Assembly (NCBI RefSeq): GCF_022832375.1
Contig: NZ_JALHLG010000047.1
Coordinates: 1-33,945 of the forward strand
Direction of reading: 5' to 3'
Source of the DNA: Novosphingobium beihaiense
Lineage (GTDB): Bacteria; Pseudomonadota; Alphaproteobacteria; Sphingomonadales; Sphingomonadaceae
Length of the DNA stretch: 33,945 nucleotides
The notes under the pieces are model-generated. The model saw only the letters and a program-made list of their open reading frames with translations, was not told where the DNA came from and made no database searches. Shown one piece after another: positions 1 to 8,488 of this stretch. The translations under genes were made by a program, and so were the position numbers. Numbering within the stretch: the first letter of the stretch is position 1; the number at the start of each line of letters is the position of its first letter.

Positions 1-96
1 GACTTCGATCGCCAGGTCGCCGAACGGCAAATCCGTGCAGCCATCTTCAACCGTTTCACTGCACTCGGAACGCCTGAAAATCAGCGTGTCGCGTAA
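1..96 (+). CDS. IS5-family transposase, C-terminal part (partial)
   Basis: This is the C-terminal end of a DDE transposase that would catalyse cut-and-paste movement of the IS. The reading frame is open from base 1 and stops at 94-96. Recognition rests on the stretch DFDRQVAERQIRAAIF, which recurs in damaged form in the two other copies in this window: as a version with an in-frame stop near 7250 (minus strand), and as an internally deleted version near 23480. No catalytic residue is visible in this segment. The reading has no stop or frameshift here, so the copy may be functional outside the window. Confidence 0.75.
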   Translation, partial: DFDRQVAERQIRAAIFNRFTALGTPENQRVA

Positions 97-151
97 CCGG
101 CTAATGTCAAAGCCACACGGCTAACCACCGCTTCATTCGTGCAACAAAGCC
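1..151 (+). mobile_element. IS5/IS903-like insertion sequence, 3' end (truncated by window edge)
   Basis: The first 96 bases read as the last 31 codons of a transposase, ending in RVA and TAA. The reading contains the IS5-family C-terminal pattern DFDRQVAE...IRAAIFNRFTALGTPE. About 40 bases after the stop lies GTGCAACAAAGCC (139-151), the complement of the GGCTTTGTTGCAC terminus that reappears at 7141, so the element's right end falls near 151. The upstream part lies outside the window, so it cannot be said whether the element is intact. Related remnants occur at 7141-7566 and 23447-23572. Confidence 0.75.
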
Positions 152-194
152 TATCCGAGCGAGAAGTAATGCGAAACATGCGTCACCGGAGATC

Positions 195-1295
195 TCAAAG
201 CGTATCGAACTTCTCTCCGGTCATGGCCTCGTCGGAATAGAGTTCCCGAGGAAGAATATTTGGATATGCGTGCCATTGCCGCACTGACAGAGCGCCCCGG
301 CCTCCGGTCAGATTTTTGACGGTCCCGTCATTGAAGGTGAACGTTCCCTCGACCGTATCGAACGTCAGGGTCGCCACCGGATAGTCGGGAACCTTGAACG
401 TCACACCCCAGACCGTCGCATTACAGACATGCGCCCTGACCTCATAGGTGCCGTCGGCAACCTGAATCCTGATCTTGTACACCGTCGGAATGAAGCCATC
501 CAGCTCGCGCATGAAGGCCCAGTCCTCGTGCGTGATAATCATCTCGCCTTCGGGATAATGTCTCTGCGTCTCAAGATCGTAGATCGAAAAGTCCTTCATG
601 CCGAGGCGCATGTCATACATAGATGAATGGATTTCATTGAACGCGACAAAGCCCCAGTCTTCCCAGCCGCCAAGCTCGGCTGCAGAGGAATCCACGGCGA
701 CATAGCGTTCGCGAATACCTGCCCCCTTCACCCGGATGGCCCGTCCTTTCAGATAGATCGTGCCTTCCACGTCTCCGGCCCAGTTATAACCGTAGGTGAT
801 GGAATGCTGGGTGAGGTAGGACGGCTTGTCTCGGCCATACCAGAGCGGAAAACCGTGCGGCCGGTGATAGAGTTCGGCCCTGTATTCCCCGTCGAGGGAA
901 TCGATCGACAGATGCCAGGAATGGTCTGCGAAACATTCGACGCGATACTCGTCCCCGCATGTCACGACGACGCTTTCGGCGCCTTTCTCGATTTTGAGCG
1001 CGCCATGCGGTTTCCTGAGCAACCGTTCGAAGTGCATCCCGGGATATCGAACGATCTTGTAGATCGAGTTGGGAAGCTGCTCGACATGACCTTTGCCCTT
1101 GGCGCAATTTATGGAAACAATGTCCATGTTCTCAAGCGCGAGGGACAGAATGGATCCGCCGACAGAATAGATTTCTCCATCTCCGTCCGTCACCGAGAAC
1201 TGGAACAGCCAGTCCAGAAATCCGGATCGAACATCCTCCTCGACACCGGCCCGTGCCTCGTCATCCAGCGTGACTGTCGGGTTTTCTATCTTCAT
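195..1295 (-). CDS. Lipocalin-fold AttH/CrtC-like protein (hydroxyneurosporene synthase-like)
   Basis: This 366-residue soluble protein has no signal peptide or membrane segment. Its beta-rich, Trp/Tyr/Gly-rich sequence resembles the double-lipocalin fold of the AttH/CrtC group. The resemblance includes a YHRPHG motif around residue 143, the segment SITYGYNWAGDVEGTIYLKG near 165-185 with a following GAGIRERY, and a C-terminal half rich in short strands. Members of this fold include carotenoid hydratases and Diels-Alderase-like enzymes, but many are uncharacterised, so no substrate is proposed. The ATG at 1293-1295 is preceded by AAAGG about nine bases upstream. The gene stands alone, facing the IS end at its 3' side. 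The family call is by pattern memory only and is moderate. Confidence 0.5.
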   Translation of the reverse strand: MKIENPTVTLDDEARAGVEEDVRSGFLDWLFQFSVTDGDGEIYSVGGSILSLALENMDIVSINCAKGKGHVEQLPNSIYKIVRYPGMHFERLLRKPHGALKIEKGAESVVVTCGDEYRVECFADHSWHLSIDSLDGEYRAELYHRPHGFPLWYGRDKPSYLTQHSITYGYNWAGDVEGTIYLKGRAIRVKGAGIRERYVAVDSSAAELGGWEDWGFVAFNEIHSSMYDMRLGMKDFSIYDLETQRHYPEGEMIITHEDWAFMRELDGFIPTVYKIRIQVADGTYEVRAHVCNATVWGVTFKVPDYPVATLTFDTVEGTFTFNDGTVKNLTGGRGALSVRQWHAYPNILPRELYSDEAMTGEKFDTL

Positions 1296-1687
1296 GGAAT
1301 GATTTGACCTTTTTTGTGGACGTGGAGATTATTCGTTACGGTAATGGGATCGTCTGCAGAACTTCGGAGATGCCGGATAATTCTTGCTCTGAGCTTCGAG
1401 TGATCGGGACAAGCCCGCGCAATTGACGGCACCGGCGTTCCTCCTGCTACCTGTTTGTTTCTCCATACTCGTGAAGCCCAAACCCTACTTAAATCTCACC
1501 CCCTAATCTGTGCCATGGGCGCTGACGCCGGACAGCTTTTGGGAACGACTGTGAAAATCGTTAATGGCTGAAGTTGGGGCGCCTTGCTGCCAGCCGCCTT
1601 CGCGCCGCGCGAATGGAAGGTTTCGGCAAGAAGCTGCCGCTCAAGCCCTGGCCGCCGAGCGACTGACTCTGGGTCGATGGCGCTCGC
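1296..1687. other. Intergenic region without a recognised gene
   Basis: These 392 bases lie between the start of the AttH-like gene and the end of the YaiI/YqxD gene. The short open readings have no family resemblance that I can recognise. The phrase TPDSFWERL, read near 1527-1553, could be a leftover of a mobile-element protein, but this is not supported further. No RNA gene or clear terminator is visible. Confidence 0.4.
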
Positions 1688-2137
1688 TCAGCTGCGTCGC
1701 TGAAGTTTCACGAGCGCTTCGTCCAGGCTGGAGAGGAATCGCGAGCGATCCGCTTTGCTGAATGGCGACGGTCCCCCGACCACATCGCCGCCGGCGCGCA
1801 GATCAGCCATGATCGCGCGCATCGCGATGGCCCCGCCGATCGAACTGGTGGTGAAGGGCTTGCCGTTGGGTGCGATGACCGTTGCGCCTGCCTTAAGGCA
1901 GCGATCGGCCAGCAAGATGTCAGCGGTAATGACAATGCTCTTTGCGTGAGCCTGTCCGGCGATCCAGTCATCCGCCGCGTCGAAGGCATCGCTCACCAAC
2001 TTGCGCGAGATGAGTGCATCCTGCGGCACGCGGATAGGGCTGTTGCTCACCACCACCACTGGCACCCCGTGGCGCGCGGCAACGCGGTAGGTCTCGTCTT
2101 TAACCGGACAGGCGTCGGCATCAATCAGGATTTGCAT
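1688..2137 (-). CDS. YaiI/YqxD family protein (DUF188)
   Basis: This 149-residue protein closely follows the DUF188 (YaiI/YqxD) pattern. It opens with MQILIDADACPVKDETYRVA and continues through VVVVSNSPIRVP, DAADDWIA, IVITADILLADRCLKAGA, APNGKPFT, GGAIAMRAIMADLRAGG and a GGPSPFSKADRSRFL segment. The conserved N-terminal aspartates (DADACP) suggest a PIN-like nuclease fold, but the cellular function of the family is not established. An ATG one codon upstream (2140) is also possible; AAGGCGAG lies just before both. A longer reading to 2311 adds residues unlike the family, so it was rejected. The gene is monocistronic as far as can be seen. Confidence 0.92.
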   Translation of the reverse strand: MQILIDADACPVKDETYRVAARHGVPVVVVSNSPIRVPQDALISRKLVSDAFDAADDWIAGQAHAKSIVITADILLADRCLKAGATVIAPNGKPFTTSSIGGAIAMRAIMADLRAGGDVVGGPSPFSKADRSRFLSSLDEALVKLQRRS

Positions 2138-2441
2138 CATGTCTCGCCTTAGCCGTCGCAGGTCAGGTTTTGGAAGAAGGTAGTGGGCTCGGTAGGCGGT
2201 CTGGCTTTCTGCGTAGCCTCTGGATTTTTGGATGGCTTGGTTCTCAGTCTCAAGGACAAGTTGCGTGGCGCCTGCCGCGACCGCATCGCATGAACGGACG
2301 GTCGCTTTCATGCAGTGTCTTCAAGGGCGTAAATGGCAGGAATGTCCGGCAAAGCCGACATGACGGTGCACCTGAGCAAGGACTCGGCCACGTCCACTAT
2401 CTAGAATCCGGAAACATTCCATGAGAGGCAAAGAAGGGTCG
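2138..2441. other. Intergenic region without a recognised gene
   Basis: About 300 bases separate the YaiI/YqxD start from the PepSY stop, both on the minus strand. Apart from the ribosome binding site of the YaiI/YqxD gene at its left end, I see no gene, repeat or clear hairpin with a T-run. Confidence 0.4.
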
Positions 2442-3920
2442 TTACCTCACAGAACGCACAAGATAACGCCAACCGACAACGATCCCGCTCACCGAGACGA
2501 TCAGACCCGTGATCGACAGGAGGATCATCAGGCCATCGCGTAACGGCCGGAAAGCCAGAAAGAAGGGAAGGTCGAAGCTGTGCAGCGCGCTGAACAGCCA
2601 ACGATAGGTCCGCCGGCCCTTGCTGGACTGGGCGAGCAGCTCGCCGGTCTCCGGATCGATGTAGAGCCAGCTCTCATCGGGGTCATCGAATGTCATGCGC
2701 AGAACAGGGACCGGCCGCGCGGCCTTGCGCGCGTCTCCGGTTGTGTACCAGTATAGGTCGTGCTCGCGCAGCAAGTCGGTGTCGACCAATCGGCCCTGCG
2801 GCACGGCCTTCCGGGCAAGCGCCTCCAGGTCCCGCTTCGCCGGTCTGGCAGGCTTGGCCGAAATCCCGTCGATGGCGCTCACCGCGCCGTCCTGGTCAAC
2901 GGCAAGGACCGTCGGCCGGCCGTCGATATGGGCGAAGCGCAACTCTACCGCACCGCGTGCCGAAGCCGCTAGGACGGCAAGATCGGGAGCAGCGAAGCGT
3001 GGATGTGTTTCGCCTTCGTAGCGCTTGGCGATGGCCGGAGCATCGCCGCTCCCGAAACCGCCGAACGGGCTCATCGATAGCCATCCGCTGAAAGTCCAGG
3101 TGATCACGAAGATGCCGCCGGCCAGGCCGGTCACATGGTGCCATTTCATCCAGCCACGATAGGGGCTGGCCGAACCCGACTTGTAGCGGCGCCTGAGACG
3201 CAGCCGCAGGATGCCGATCCAGAGGCCCAGAACAGCACTGATTGTGCCTATCCCCGAAGTCCAGATCACCGTCTGCACCCAAGGGGCCTGGTATATCCGC
3301 AGCGCCTCGAAGTAGATCCAGTGCGGGACCGCGCCGAGCCAGTTCCAGAACCGCTCGGCGGCGTCGGTGTTCTGGACGATCTCGCCGGTCCTTTTCGTAA
3401 CGTAGATGTCGCTGGCGCGCCCGTCATCGACGCGCACCCGCCAGAACGGGGCCATGCGCGCATAAGTGCGGGTGACAACCCATTGGTCATGCTCGACCAG
3501 TTCGGTACGAAGGGCAGGTGCGCCGGTGAACTGCCTGGCGATCGCGGCGGCGCGGCCTGCATCGATGGGGCCGATTTCTTCACCGCTCGATGCAGAAAGC
3601 GCCCTGCGGGCGCCGGAAAGGCTGGCGCGATAGACAGGCTCCGTGCCCGTCATTTCGAGACGCAGTTCCCCGGGAAAGACATCGGCGCCGAGACGTTCGA
3701 GCGCCTCGCGCGGGCCGATGCGGACCTGGCGCCAGTCGAGCGGCGATGCGCTTGCCACTCGTTCCGCTGCGCGGAACGAGGGAAAAGGCACGTACATCAT
3801 CACCACGCCCGAGACGAACCAGATGGCGAACAGCACGCAAAGCGCAATGCCCGTCCAGCGGTGCAACCAGTAAAGCCACCGGCGCGCCCGCTTCCACAGT
3901 CCGGGACTAGAACGCGGCAT
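2442..3920 (-). CDS. PepSY-TM domain inner-membrane protein (PiuB-like)
   Basis: This 492-residue integral membrane protein has the PepSY-associated TM layout. A first helix follows YWLHRWTGIALCVLFAIWF (near residues 20-45), with a second near 190-215 and a third near 265-285. After a long periplasmic section comes a last helix in DGLMILLSITGLIVSVSGI, near the C-terminus. A PepSY-like motif, SWLYIDPETGELLAQ, sits near residue 420. Relatives such as PiuB and FoxB lie beside siderophore receptors, and some take part in reductive iron release from the siderophore. The ATG at 3918-3920 overlaps the stop of the upstream receptor by 14 bases, so the two are probably translationally coupled. A start at 3953 is open but would deepen the overlap. 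Because the receptor follows a cobalamin riboswitch, this protein may act on a corrinoid or cobalt chelate rather than an iron one (inference). Confidence 0.85.
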   Translation of the reverse strand: MPRSSPGLWKRARRWLYWLHRWTGIALCVLFAIWFVSGVVMMYVPFPSFRAAERVASASPLDWRQVRIGPREALERLGADVFPGELRLEMTGTEPVYRASLSGARRALSASSGEEIGPIDAGRAAAIARQFTGAPALRTELVEHDQWVVTRTYARMAPFWRVRVDDGRASDIYVTKRTGEIVQNTDAAERFWNWLGAVPHWIYFEALRIYQAPWVQTVIWTSGIGTISAVLGLWIGILRLRLRRRYKSGSASPYRGWMKWHHVTGLAGGIFVITWTFSGWLSMSPFGGFGSGDAPAIAKRYEGETHPRFAAPDLAVLAASARGAVELRFAHIDGRPTVLAVDQDGAVSAIDGISAKPARPAKRDLEALARKAVPQGRLVDTDLLREHDLYWYTTGDARKAARPVPVLRMTFDDPDESWLYIDPETGELLAQSSKGRRTYRWLFSALHSFDLPFFLAFRPLRDGLMILLSITGLIVSVSGIVVGWRYLVRSVR

Positions 3921-6048
3921 TGAGCGAAACCTCCACGCTGCGCGGATCGCCAAGCACCCACTGGCTCGCCCCGTAAGTGGCGCGCGGGTAGATGTCGTTG
4001 AAGATGTTGCGCGCGCGCACGCTGGCGCTCAGACTTTCGGTTGCCGACCAGCGCAGGCCGATATCGGTCAACGTATAGGCGGGCAGGCGATTGCTGTTCG
4101 CTGCGTCCTGAAAGCGGCTGCCAACGTGGCTGATACCGCCATCGACAACCCAGTCGGGCAGGAATCCCCAGCTTACGAAGAGGTTGACGGTCTTTTCCGC
4201 AACGTTGGAGGGGCGGTTTCCGGCGCGCTGGAAGCGTTCACCGCCAACCGATTCTGCGAAGTCGTCGTACCGGGCATCGAGGATCGTGCCGTTGGCATTG
4301 ATGCTGAGGCCCGGGACCGGTTCTATAAATAGCGAAGCCTCGATCCCCCTGGAGGACTGCTGGCCGACCTGGACCTGAATAGTGGGGATCAGCGGATCAG
4401 AAGTCAGCAAGCGCTTCTTCGTGATCTGGTAGGCGGCGAGCGTCCACTGCGCCCGTCCGCCCCAGAAAACATGCTTGATGCCCGCTTCCCACTGGTGCCC
4501 GGTGGAAAGGTCGAATTCGCTGCGTGACGCCGAGGTCGAGACCAGCGCGCCTACCGGATCGGCCGCCGTTGCATAGGAGGCATAGAGCGAAAGCTCGGAC
4601 ACGGGATTGTAGACCGTGCCCAGACGCCAGGTCACCGCATCGGGCACAGTGGTGAAATTATTGTCGGGATTGACGTAGTCGTCCTTGGTGATCTCCGGCC
4701 GGTCATAGCGCAGACCCGCGACAAGCGAGAGACGGTCGGAGAATTCCAGCCGGTCCTCCGCGAAGATCGCGTACTGGTCGATCGTGTTGACATAGCGCGT
4801 GTGGGTTGCCGCTGCGCCGGTCTGGTGGATGAATTTGCCGACGTCGGGATCAAGGATATCGACGAGACGGGTCGCGTTGTTGCCCGAATTGCTAATGTTC
4901 TTGTAGGTGATGTGGTTGTAGTCGGCACCGATGACGATGCGGTTGGCAATTCCGCCGAAGTCATGGCTCAGCGTTGCCGAGGTCCGGTTACCGGTCTGGC
5001 GCTGAACGTGGTAGAGTTCGAGAAAGCTCGACTGGCGGATCGCAGCGGGCTGATCCTCGGTAGGTGCGACCCAGCTCGCACGCTCGCTGTTAAACCAGTA
5101 CTTGTTGGCGCTCAGCCGATAGAACGTGCTGCGCAAGCTGAAGCTTTCGCTTGGGCGCCAGCCAATTTTCACCTGCGTCCAGCTGTCGCGAAAGCGCAAA
5201 TTGGCATCAGCAACGTTGTAGTTTGTCTTGCGGATCGAGGTGTCCAGTCTTCCATCGACCAGGGGGACGCCGAACCAGGTGCGGGGCTTTTGGCGGCTGT
5301 AATCGTGCGAAATCGTTACATCGAGAGCGTCGGCAGGCTTTAGCCGCACAGCGCCCGAAAGGGCGAGCGCGCTGGAATCGCCGTTGTCCATCCAACCGTT
5401 TGACTGGCGATAGCTGCCATCCAACCGGTAGCTGACCGTATCCGCCAGCGGGCCGCCGCTGCCTGCTGCGATGTTCCAGAAACCGAAGGAACCACCGCCT
5501 GCGCGAGCCGAATGCTCGAACGTTTCACCCGGCTGCTTACGTACGACGTTCACCGCACCGCCGATCGCGCCTTCGCCGTAAAGGACAGACGCCGGGCCAC
5601 GCAGGACCTCGACCGCTTCTGCCATCCACGGATCGGCCGGAAAGGTCACCGTGTTGTTGTACATGCGCATACCATCATAGAGCTGCATGACGCTGTGCTG
5701 CCCAACAAAGCCGCGCGTCGAGAGGCTATAGCCGAACACGCCGGAGGTATTGACGATGCCGGTGGCTCGGGCGGCGGCATCCTGAATGGTGAGATCACCG
5801 CGCAGGCGGATGGCATCGCCATCGAGGATCTCGATGCTGGCCGGGGTTTCCATCGGCGTCAGGCCGAGCCGGCTCGCACCCTCGCTCTCCTTGGTCAGCT
5901 GCATCTGATCAGTCACACCGGTGACGATGATCTCGTCCCTGGGCCTGGTGCGCTGGTCTTCCCCGGCTGCCTCGGCGCTGGCAGTACCCGAGAACACCAT
6001 GCCAAGCGCGATGGTGGAGGTGGTGCATCCGAAACGAATGAAATTCAT
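3907..6048 (-). CDS. TonB-dependent siderophore-type receptor under cobalamin riboswitch
   Basis: This is a 713-residue outer-membrane receptor. A signal peptide of about 25 residues ends in GTASA. The TonB box is DEIIVTG (38-44). The plug contains ETPASIEIL, a central STRGFVG motif and EVLRGPASVLYGEGAIGGAVN, typical of the FhuA/FpvA-like class. A 22-strand-type barrel follows and ends in the usual aromatic residue (LNAAF). There is no STN domain, so it should transport rather than signal. A cobalamin riboswitch lies about 190 bases upstream on the same strand, which is unexpected for a siderophore-type plug. The substrate could be a corrinoid, a cobalt chelate or a siderophore. The PepSY-TM gene follows with overlap. 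TBDR assignment is certain; substrate is not. Confidence 0.93.
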   Translation of the reverse strand: MNFIRFGCTTSTIALGMVFSGTASAEAAGEDQRTRPRDEIIVTGVTDQMQLTKESEGASRLGLTPMETPASIEILDGDAIRLRGDLTIQDAAARATGIVNTSGVFGYSLSTRGFVGQHSVMQLYDGMRMYNNTVTFPADPWMAEAVEVLRGPASVLYGEGAIGGAVNVVRKQPGETFEHSARAGGGSFGFWNIAAGSGGPLADTVSYRLDGSYRQSNGWMDNGDSSALALSGAVRLKPADALDVTISHDYSRQKPRTWFGVPLVDGRLDTSIRKTNYNVADANLRFRDSWTQVKIGWRPSESFSLRSTFYRLSANKYWFNSERASWVAPTEDQPAAIRQSSFLELYHVQRQTGNRTSATLSHDFGGIANRIVIGADYNHITYKNISNSGNNATRLVDILDPDVGKFIHQTGAAATHTRYVNTIDQYAIFAEDRLEFSDRLSLVAGLRYDRPEITKDDYVNPDNNFTTVPDAVTWRLGTVYNPVSELSLYASYATAADPVGALVSTSASRSEFDLSTGHQWEAGIKHVFWGGRAQWTLAAYQITKKRLLTSDPLIPTIQVQVGQQSSRGIEASLFIEPVPGLSINANGTILDARYDDFAESVGGERFQRAGNRPSNVAEKTVNLFVSWGFLPDWVVDGGISHVGSRFQDAANSNRLPAYTLTDIGLRWSATESLSASVRARNIFNDIYPRATYGASQWVLGDPRSVEVSLNAAF

Positions 6049-6229
6049 GTAAAAACCCCGTCGGCGTCACGACAGGGACCGGGGCCTCCGCACGAACGGT
6101 CGGCACACGCCATCGGGCGGACGCCGGGAGCGCCCGTGACACGAACCGATGCGGCCCCAGCCGCGCGTTCGTCGCTCGACGGAAAAAACGTACCGAGCTC
6201 GGGCCATCCCCTGGACCAAAGCATGAGCG

Positions 6230-6455
6230 ACCGTGCGCCGGCAGGTCTCCTGGCTCATGGGTCATCGCTCGATGCACGGCCTTCCCAGGCCTCGCGTGAC
6301 TTAGCGTCCGGCCCAGTGGCTGCGGCGTGGGACATCTTGCCCTGCCGCGTGTACATCGCGCTCGCCACTTACAGTTGCAGGGACAGCCTCGGCCTGGGAC
6401 GTCGAAACGTCCGCACCGCGTTCCCTATTAAGTCCCTCTCGGGACACCGGCGCGA
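6230..6455 (-). promoter_or_regulatory. Cobalamin (AdoCbl) riboswitch
   Basis: On the minus strand the segment reads through the conserved parts of a cobalamin aptamer in order. These are CGCCGGTG at the 5' end (6452-6445), GGGAACGCGGTG, CCCTGCAACTGTAAG, GCAGCCACTGG, CCTGGGAAGG, and then the B12 box GCCAGGAGACCTGCCGGC (6255-6238). This is a near-textbook match. Downstream, GAGCGA before the B12 box can pair with TCGCTC after it (+ strand 6224-6229), and a run of six U follows at 6188-6183. These suggest an expression platform, but the exact off-state was not resolved. It precedes the TBDR (start 6048) and the PepSY-TM gene, so cobalamin should repress both. Confidence 0.93.
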
Positions 6456-6632
6456 TCTTATTCGCGTTGGCGAACCAACGAGAACGAGTAGCTCGCTAAT
6501 CGAGAGCAGTGTACTTGGCAATGAATTTGTATCGTTGCCGATTGGACCGTCCTAGCCACCATCGATACCTTTGCAGGGCCTGAAAAACACGGTGTCGCGG
6601 GGGATCGAGATTGGAAAATCAGACGAAACCCA

Positions 6633-7140
6633 ATGTTATGCGAGAAGCTGCGTTTGCTCGCCTCCACCACTACCTTTGCCCCTCACCCCACCCAATCAGC
6701 CCTTCCAATTGCAACGCCTGCTCTGCTGCAATCAGTCGCTCACCTGCCGAGAGACATGCTCGATCCGACTTATTGGCAGTCGGACCAGTTCACGACTGAG
6801 TTGGCGAACCTGCTGTTGCGCAAGAACATGCCACTCGCACTGTACTGGCATCGGATCTTTATGTCTTTCGCGATGACCGGCACGAATATCACGGTGCCAT
6901 TCGAGCCGTCCGATCCCACGCAAGTGCTACTTGTCGAGCAGGTGGCCCGCGCCATGGAGTTGTTCGTTGTCGCTCACGAGTCCGGCCGCCATCTTCACGG
7001 GCGCGGTCGCAACGCAAACGCAGACGGGCAAATCGAGGAGTTCGAGGCCGATCAGTTATCATTGCGGATCGGCAGGCCGATTGGCGAGCGCGATCGCACG
7101 CCAAACTGGAACCCATATTTGGCATCTGGCTCTGGAGGGC
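6633..7140 (+). pseudogene. Truncated M48-like metallopeptidase-type protein with a broken zinc motif
   Basis: About 168 residues remain before the reading runs into the terminal repeat of an IS fragment at 7141. The section VVAHESGRHLHGRGRN (residues 112-127) looks like the HEYGHH zinc site of gluzincin peptidases, but the second metal-binding His is Arg (CGC in place of CAC). Twenty residues later, EEFEADQLSL matches the position of the third ligand (ExxAD) of M48-like proteins. The C-terminus is lost to the IS. Without the second His and the C-terminus it should be inactive. The start at 6633 is uncertain, and base composition is somewhat lower in GC than the neighbours. Family call is moderate. 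Confidence 0.5.
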
Positions 7141-7566
7141 TTTGTTGCACAAACCATCGGCTGGTTCGCCGTGGGGCCTTAGGGATCGCCAGTTACGCAA
7201 CACGCTGAGTTTCAAGCGTTCCGAGCGTGGTGAAGCGGTTGAGAATAGCTGCACGGACTTATAGCTCGGCAACCTGGCGATCGAAGTCACGTGCCATGAC
7301 GCGTTCGCCCAGCAGCTTGAAGCAGTGCATCTTGGTTTCGACGCGGCTGCGCTGGTGATAGCCGCTCCAACATTTCCAGATGGTCCTGCCAAGCCGCCCG
7401 CTTGTACGAACGATTTCATTGCGGGCTGCGGCGCTTGGCGTGCTTTTGGGGCAGGCGCAAGCATTACGGGAGGCGTGGATGACGGCGCAGGCATCACGGG
7501 CGCGATGGCACCCATGGCAGGCCTTTGTGCCGTAAGCCCCTTCGGCGCTGACGGCCGCGATGATTT
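7141..7566 (-). mobile_element. IS5/IS903-like element fragment with degenerate transposase
   Basis: The right terminus GGGCTTTGTTGCACAAA is at 7141-7157. On the minus strand a transposase C-terminal half can be read from about 7560 down to a TAA near 7196. It contains IAAVSAEGAYGTKACHG, GRTIWKCWSGYHQRSRVETKMH, KLLGERVMARDFDRQVAE and AILNRFTTLGT. An in-frame TAA (after VAEL) breaks it, and the 5' half with the other terminus is missing. The left flank is the truncated peptidase-like gene. The right flank is a truncated TBDR. The fragment therefore marks a deletion or rearrangement and not a clean insertion. The boundary near 7566 is approximate. Confidence 0.8.
7198..7566 (-). pseudogene. IS5-family transposase, C-terminal part, with in-frame stop
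   Basis: This is the coding remnant inside the IS fragment. It carries WSGYHQRSRVETKMH followed by the C-terminal DFDRQVAEL block. A TAA replaces the codon after VAEL, about 25 codons before the original end. The N-terminal half including the first catalytic acidic residues is absent, so it cannot move by itself. Confidence 0.75.
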
Positions 7567-7710
7567 AATCCTCAGGTATCTGCTCAACGACAATTGGCGG
7601 GCAGTGCTTAATGTCGATAACGTCTTCGACATGACCTATGCCTCTGGTCTCAGCTGGAGCACCTTCGGCGCGCCGCGCAGCTTCCTGCTGACGGTGCGGC
7701 GAGCTATTAG
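7567..7710 (+). pseudogene. C-terminal remnant of a TonB-dependent receptor
   Basis: About 47 residues remain of the last two barrel strands. The reading includes DNWRAVLNVDNVFDMTYASG and then WSTFGAPRSFLLTVR, the usual end of FecA-like receptors (NVDNVFD...GAPR...LTVRASF). The upstream 2 kb of the gene has been replaced by the IS fragment. A one-base loss in GTGCGGCGAGCTATTAG also takes the reading out of frame just before the expected end: a reading of CG-GCG-AGC-TAT-TAG would restore the ending ASY and a stop at 7708-7710. It lies just upstream of the fecI/fecR pair at 7.8-9.5 kb and was probably its receptor (inference). Confidence 0.75.
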
Positions 7711-7775
7711 GGGGACGGCGACCGACCTGCATCACGGTTGCAGCCCGGTCGCAATGCCGCTATCGCCTGTTGCGA

Positions 7776-8354
7776 ATGCCTCGCAACAACTCCCTGCCTG
7801 CCGGCCCGTTCGGCGCCTTGGCCGCGCCAACCGCCCTGCGGGCGCCGGAGGAGGATGTCACGCTTACGGTCTATCGCGAGCAATATGCGCCGCTGATCGC
7901 CTATGCCGCGCGCATTCTCGGCGATGCGGCGCAGGCGGAGGATGTGGTGCAGGACGCCTGGATAGCGGCTTCACGGCGAGCGCAGCAGGTCGAGATCTGC
8001 GAATTCGGCGCCTATCTGCGGCTGACCGTGCGCAATCTCGCCATCGACGTAATCCGGCGGTGCGACCGTTATGGCGAGATTGCGGGCGGTGGCTATGACG
8101 CGGCGATGGATCGCGTCGCCGACATCGCGCCGGGCGCCGACGACAGGCTGGCCGCGCGGCAGGAACTGGAACGCTTCCACCAGGCACTGGCGCACCTGCC
8201 CGAACGGCAACGGATCGCGGTAGAAATGCACCGGATCGGCAATTACAAGCTGCGCGAGATCGCCGAGCGGCTGAACATTTCGGTCGCCTATGCGCAGGAT
8301 CTGGTCGCCAAGGGCCTAGCCGCCTGCGCGCGCTTCCTGGCGGAGGGGCGCTGA
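7776..8354 (+). CDS. FecI-like ECF sigma factor
   Basis: This 192-residue extracytoplasmic-function sigma factor is of the iron-siderophore (FecI) group. Region 2 is visible as YREQYAPLIAYAARILGDAAQAEDVVQDAWI with the following LRLTVRNLAIDVIRR. Region 4 is LAHLPERQRIAVEMHRIGNYKLREIAERLNISVAYAQDLVAKGL, which includes the helix-turn-helix. It should direct transcription of a receptor gene once released by its FecR partner. That partner follows at 8489. The ATG at 7776 is preferred over a TTG two codons upstream; no strong ribosome binding site is seen, and the N-terminal 20 residues before EEDVTLTVY are uncertain. The receptor once adjacent is reduced to a fragment. Confidence 0.9.
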   Translation: MPRNNSLPAGPFGALAAPTALRAPEEDVTLTVYREQYAPLIAYAARILGDAAQAEDVVQDAWIAASRRAQQVEICEFGAYLRLTVRNLAIDVIRRCDRYGEIAGGGYDAAMDRVADIAPGADDRLAARQELERFHQALAHLPERQRIAVEMHRIGNYKLREIAERLNISVAYAQDLVAKGLAACARFLAEGR

Positions 8355-8488
8355 TCCGATGAGGGTATTTCTGTCACGCCCGAAAGTTGAAAACAGGTTG
8401 ACCCGTTCGTCTATCGCATATGGAGGATCACCGAATTCGATTCATGCCTGGGCATCGCCCCTCGCCGCCAGCAGCGGGAGCGCCAGCC

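Noticed and set aside
1330..1350. CGTTACGGTAATG as a third Zur-like site
   Set aside because: Only a short imperfect palindrome with a spacing unlike the two clear 18-bp sites; gene downstream has no zinc link.
5909..6277. Minus-strand reading over the cobalamin riboswitch leader
   Set aside because: The region is explained by the RNA structure; the peptide has no features.
6465..6480. CGTTGG-CGAA-CCAACG hairpin just upstream of the riboswitch
   Set aside because: Perfect but short; no gene end nearby and no T-run, so neither a terminator nor an operator can be supported.
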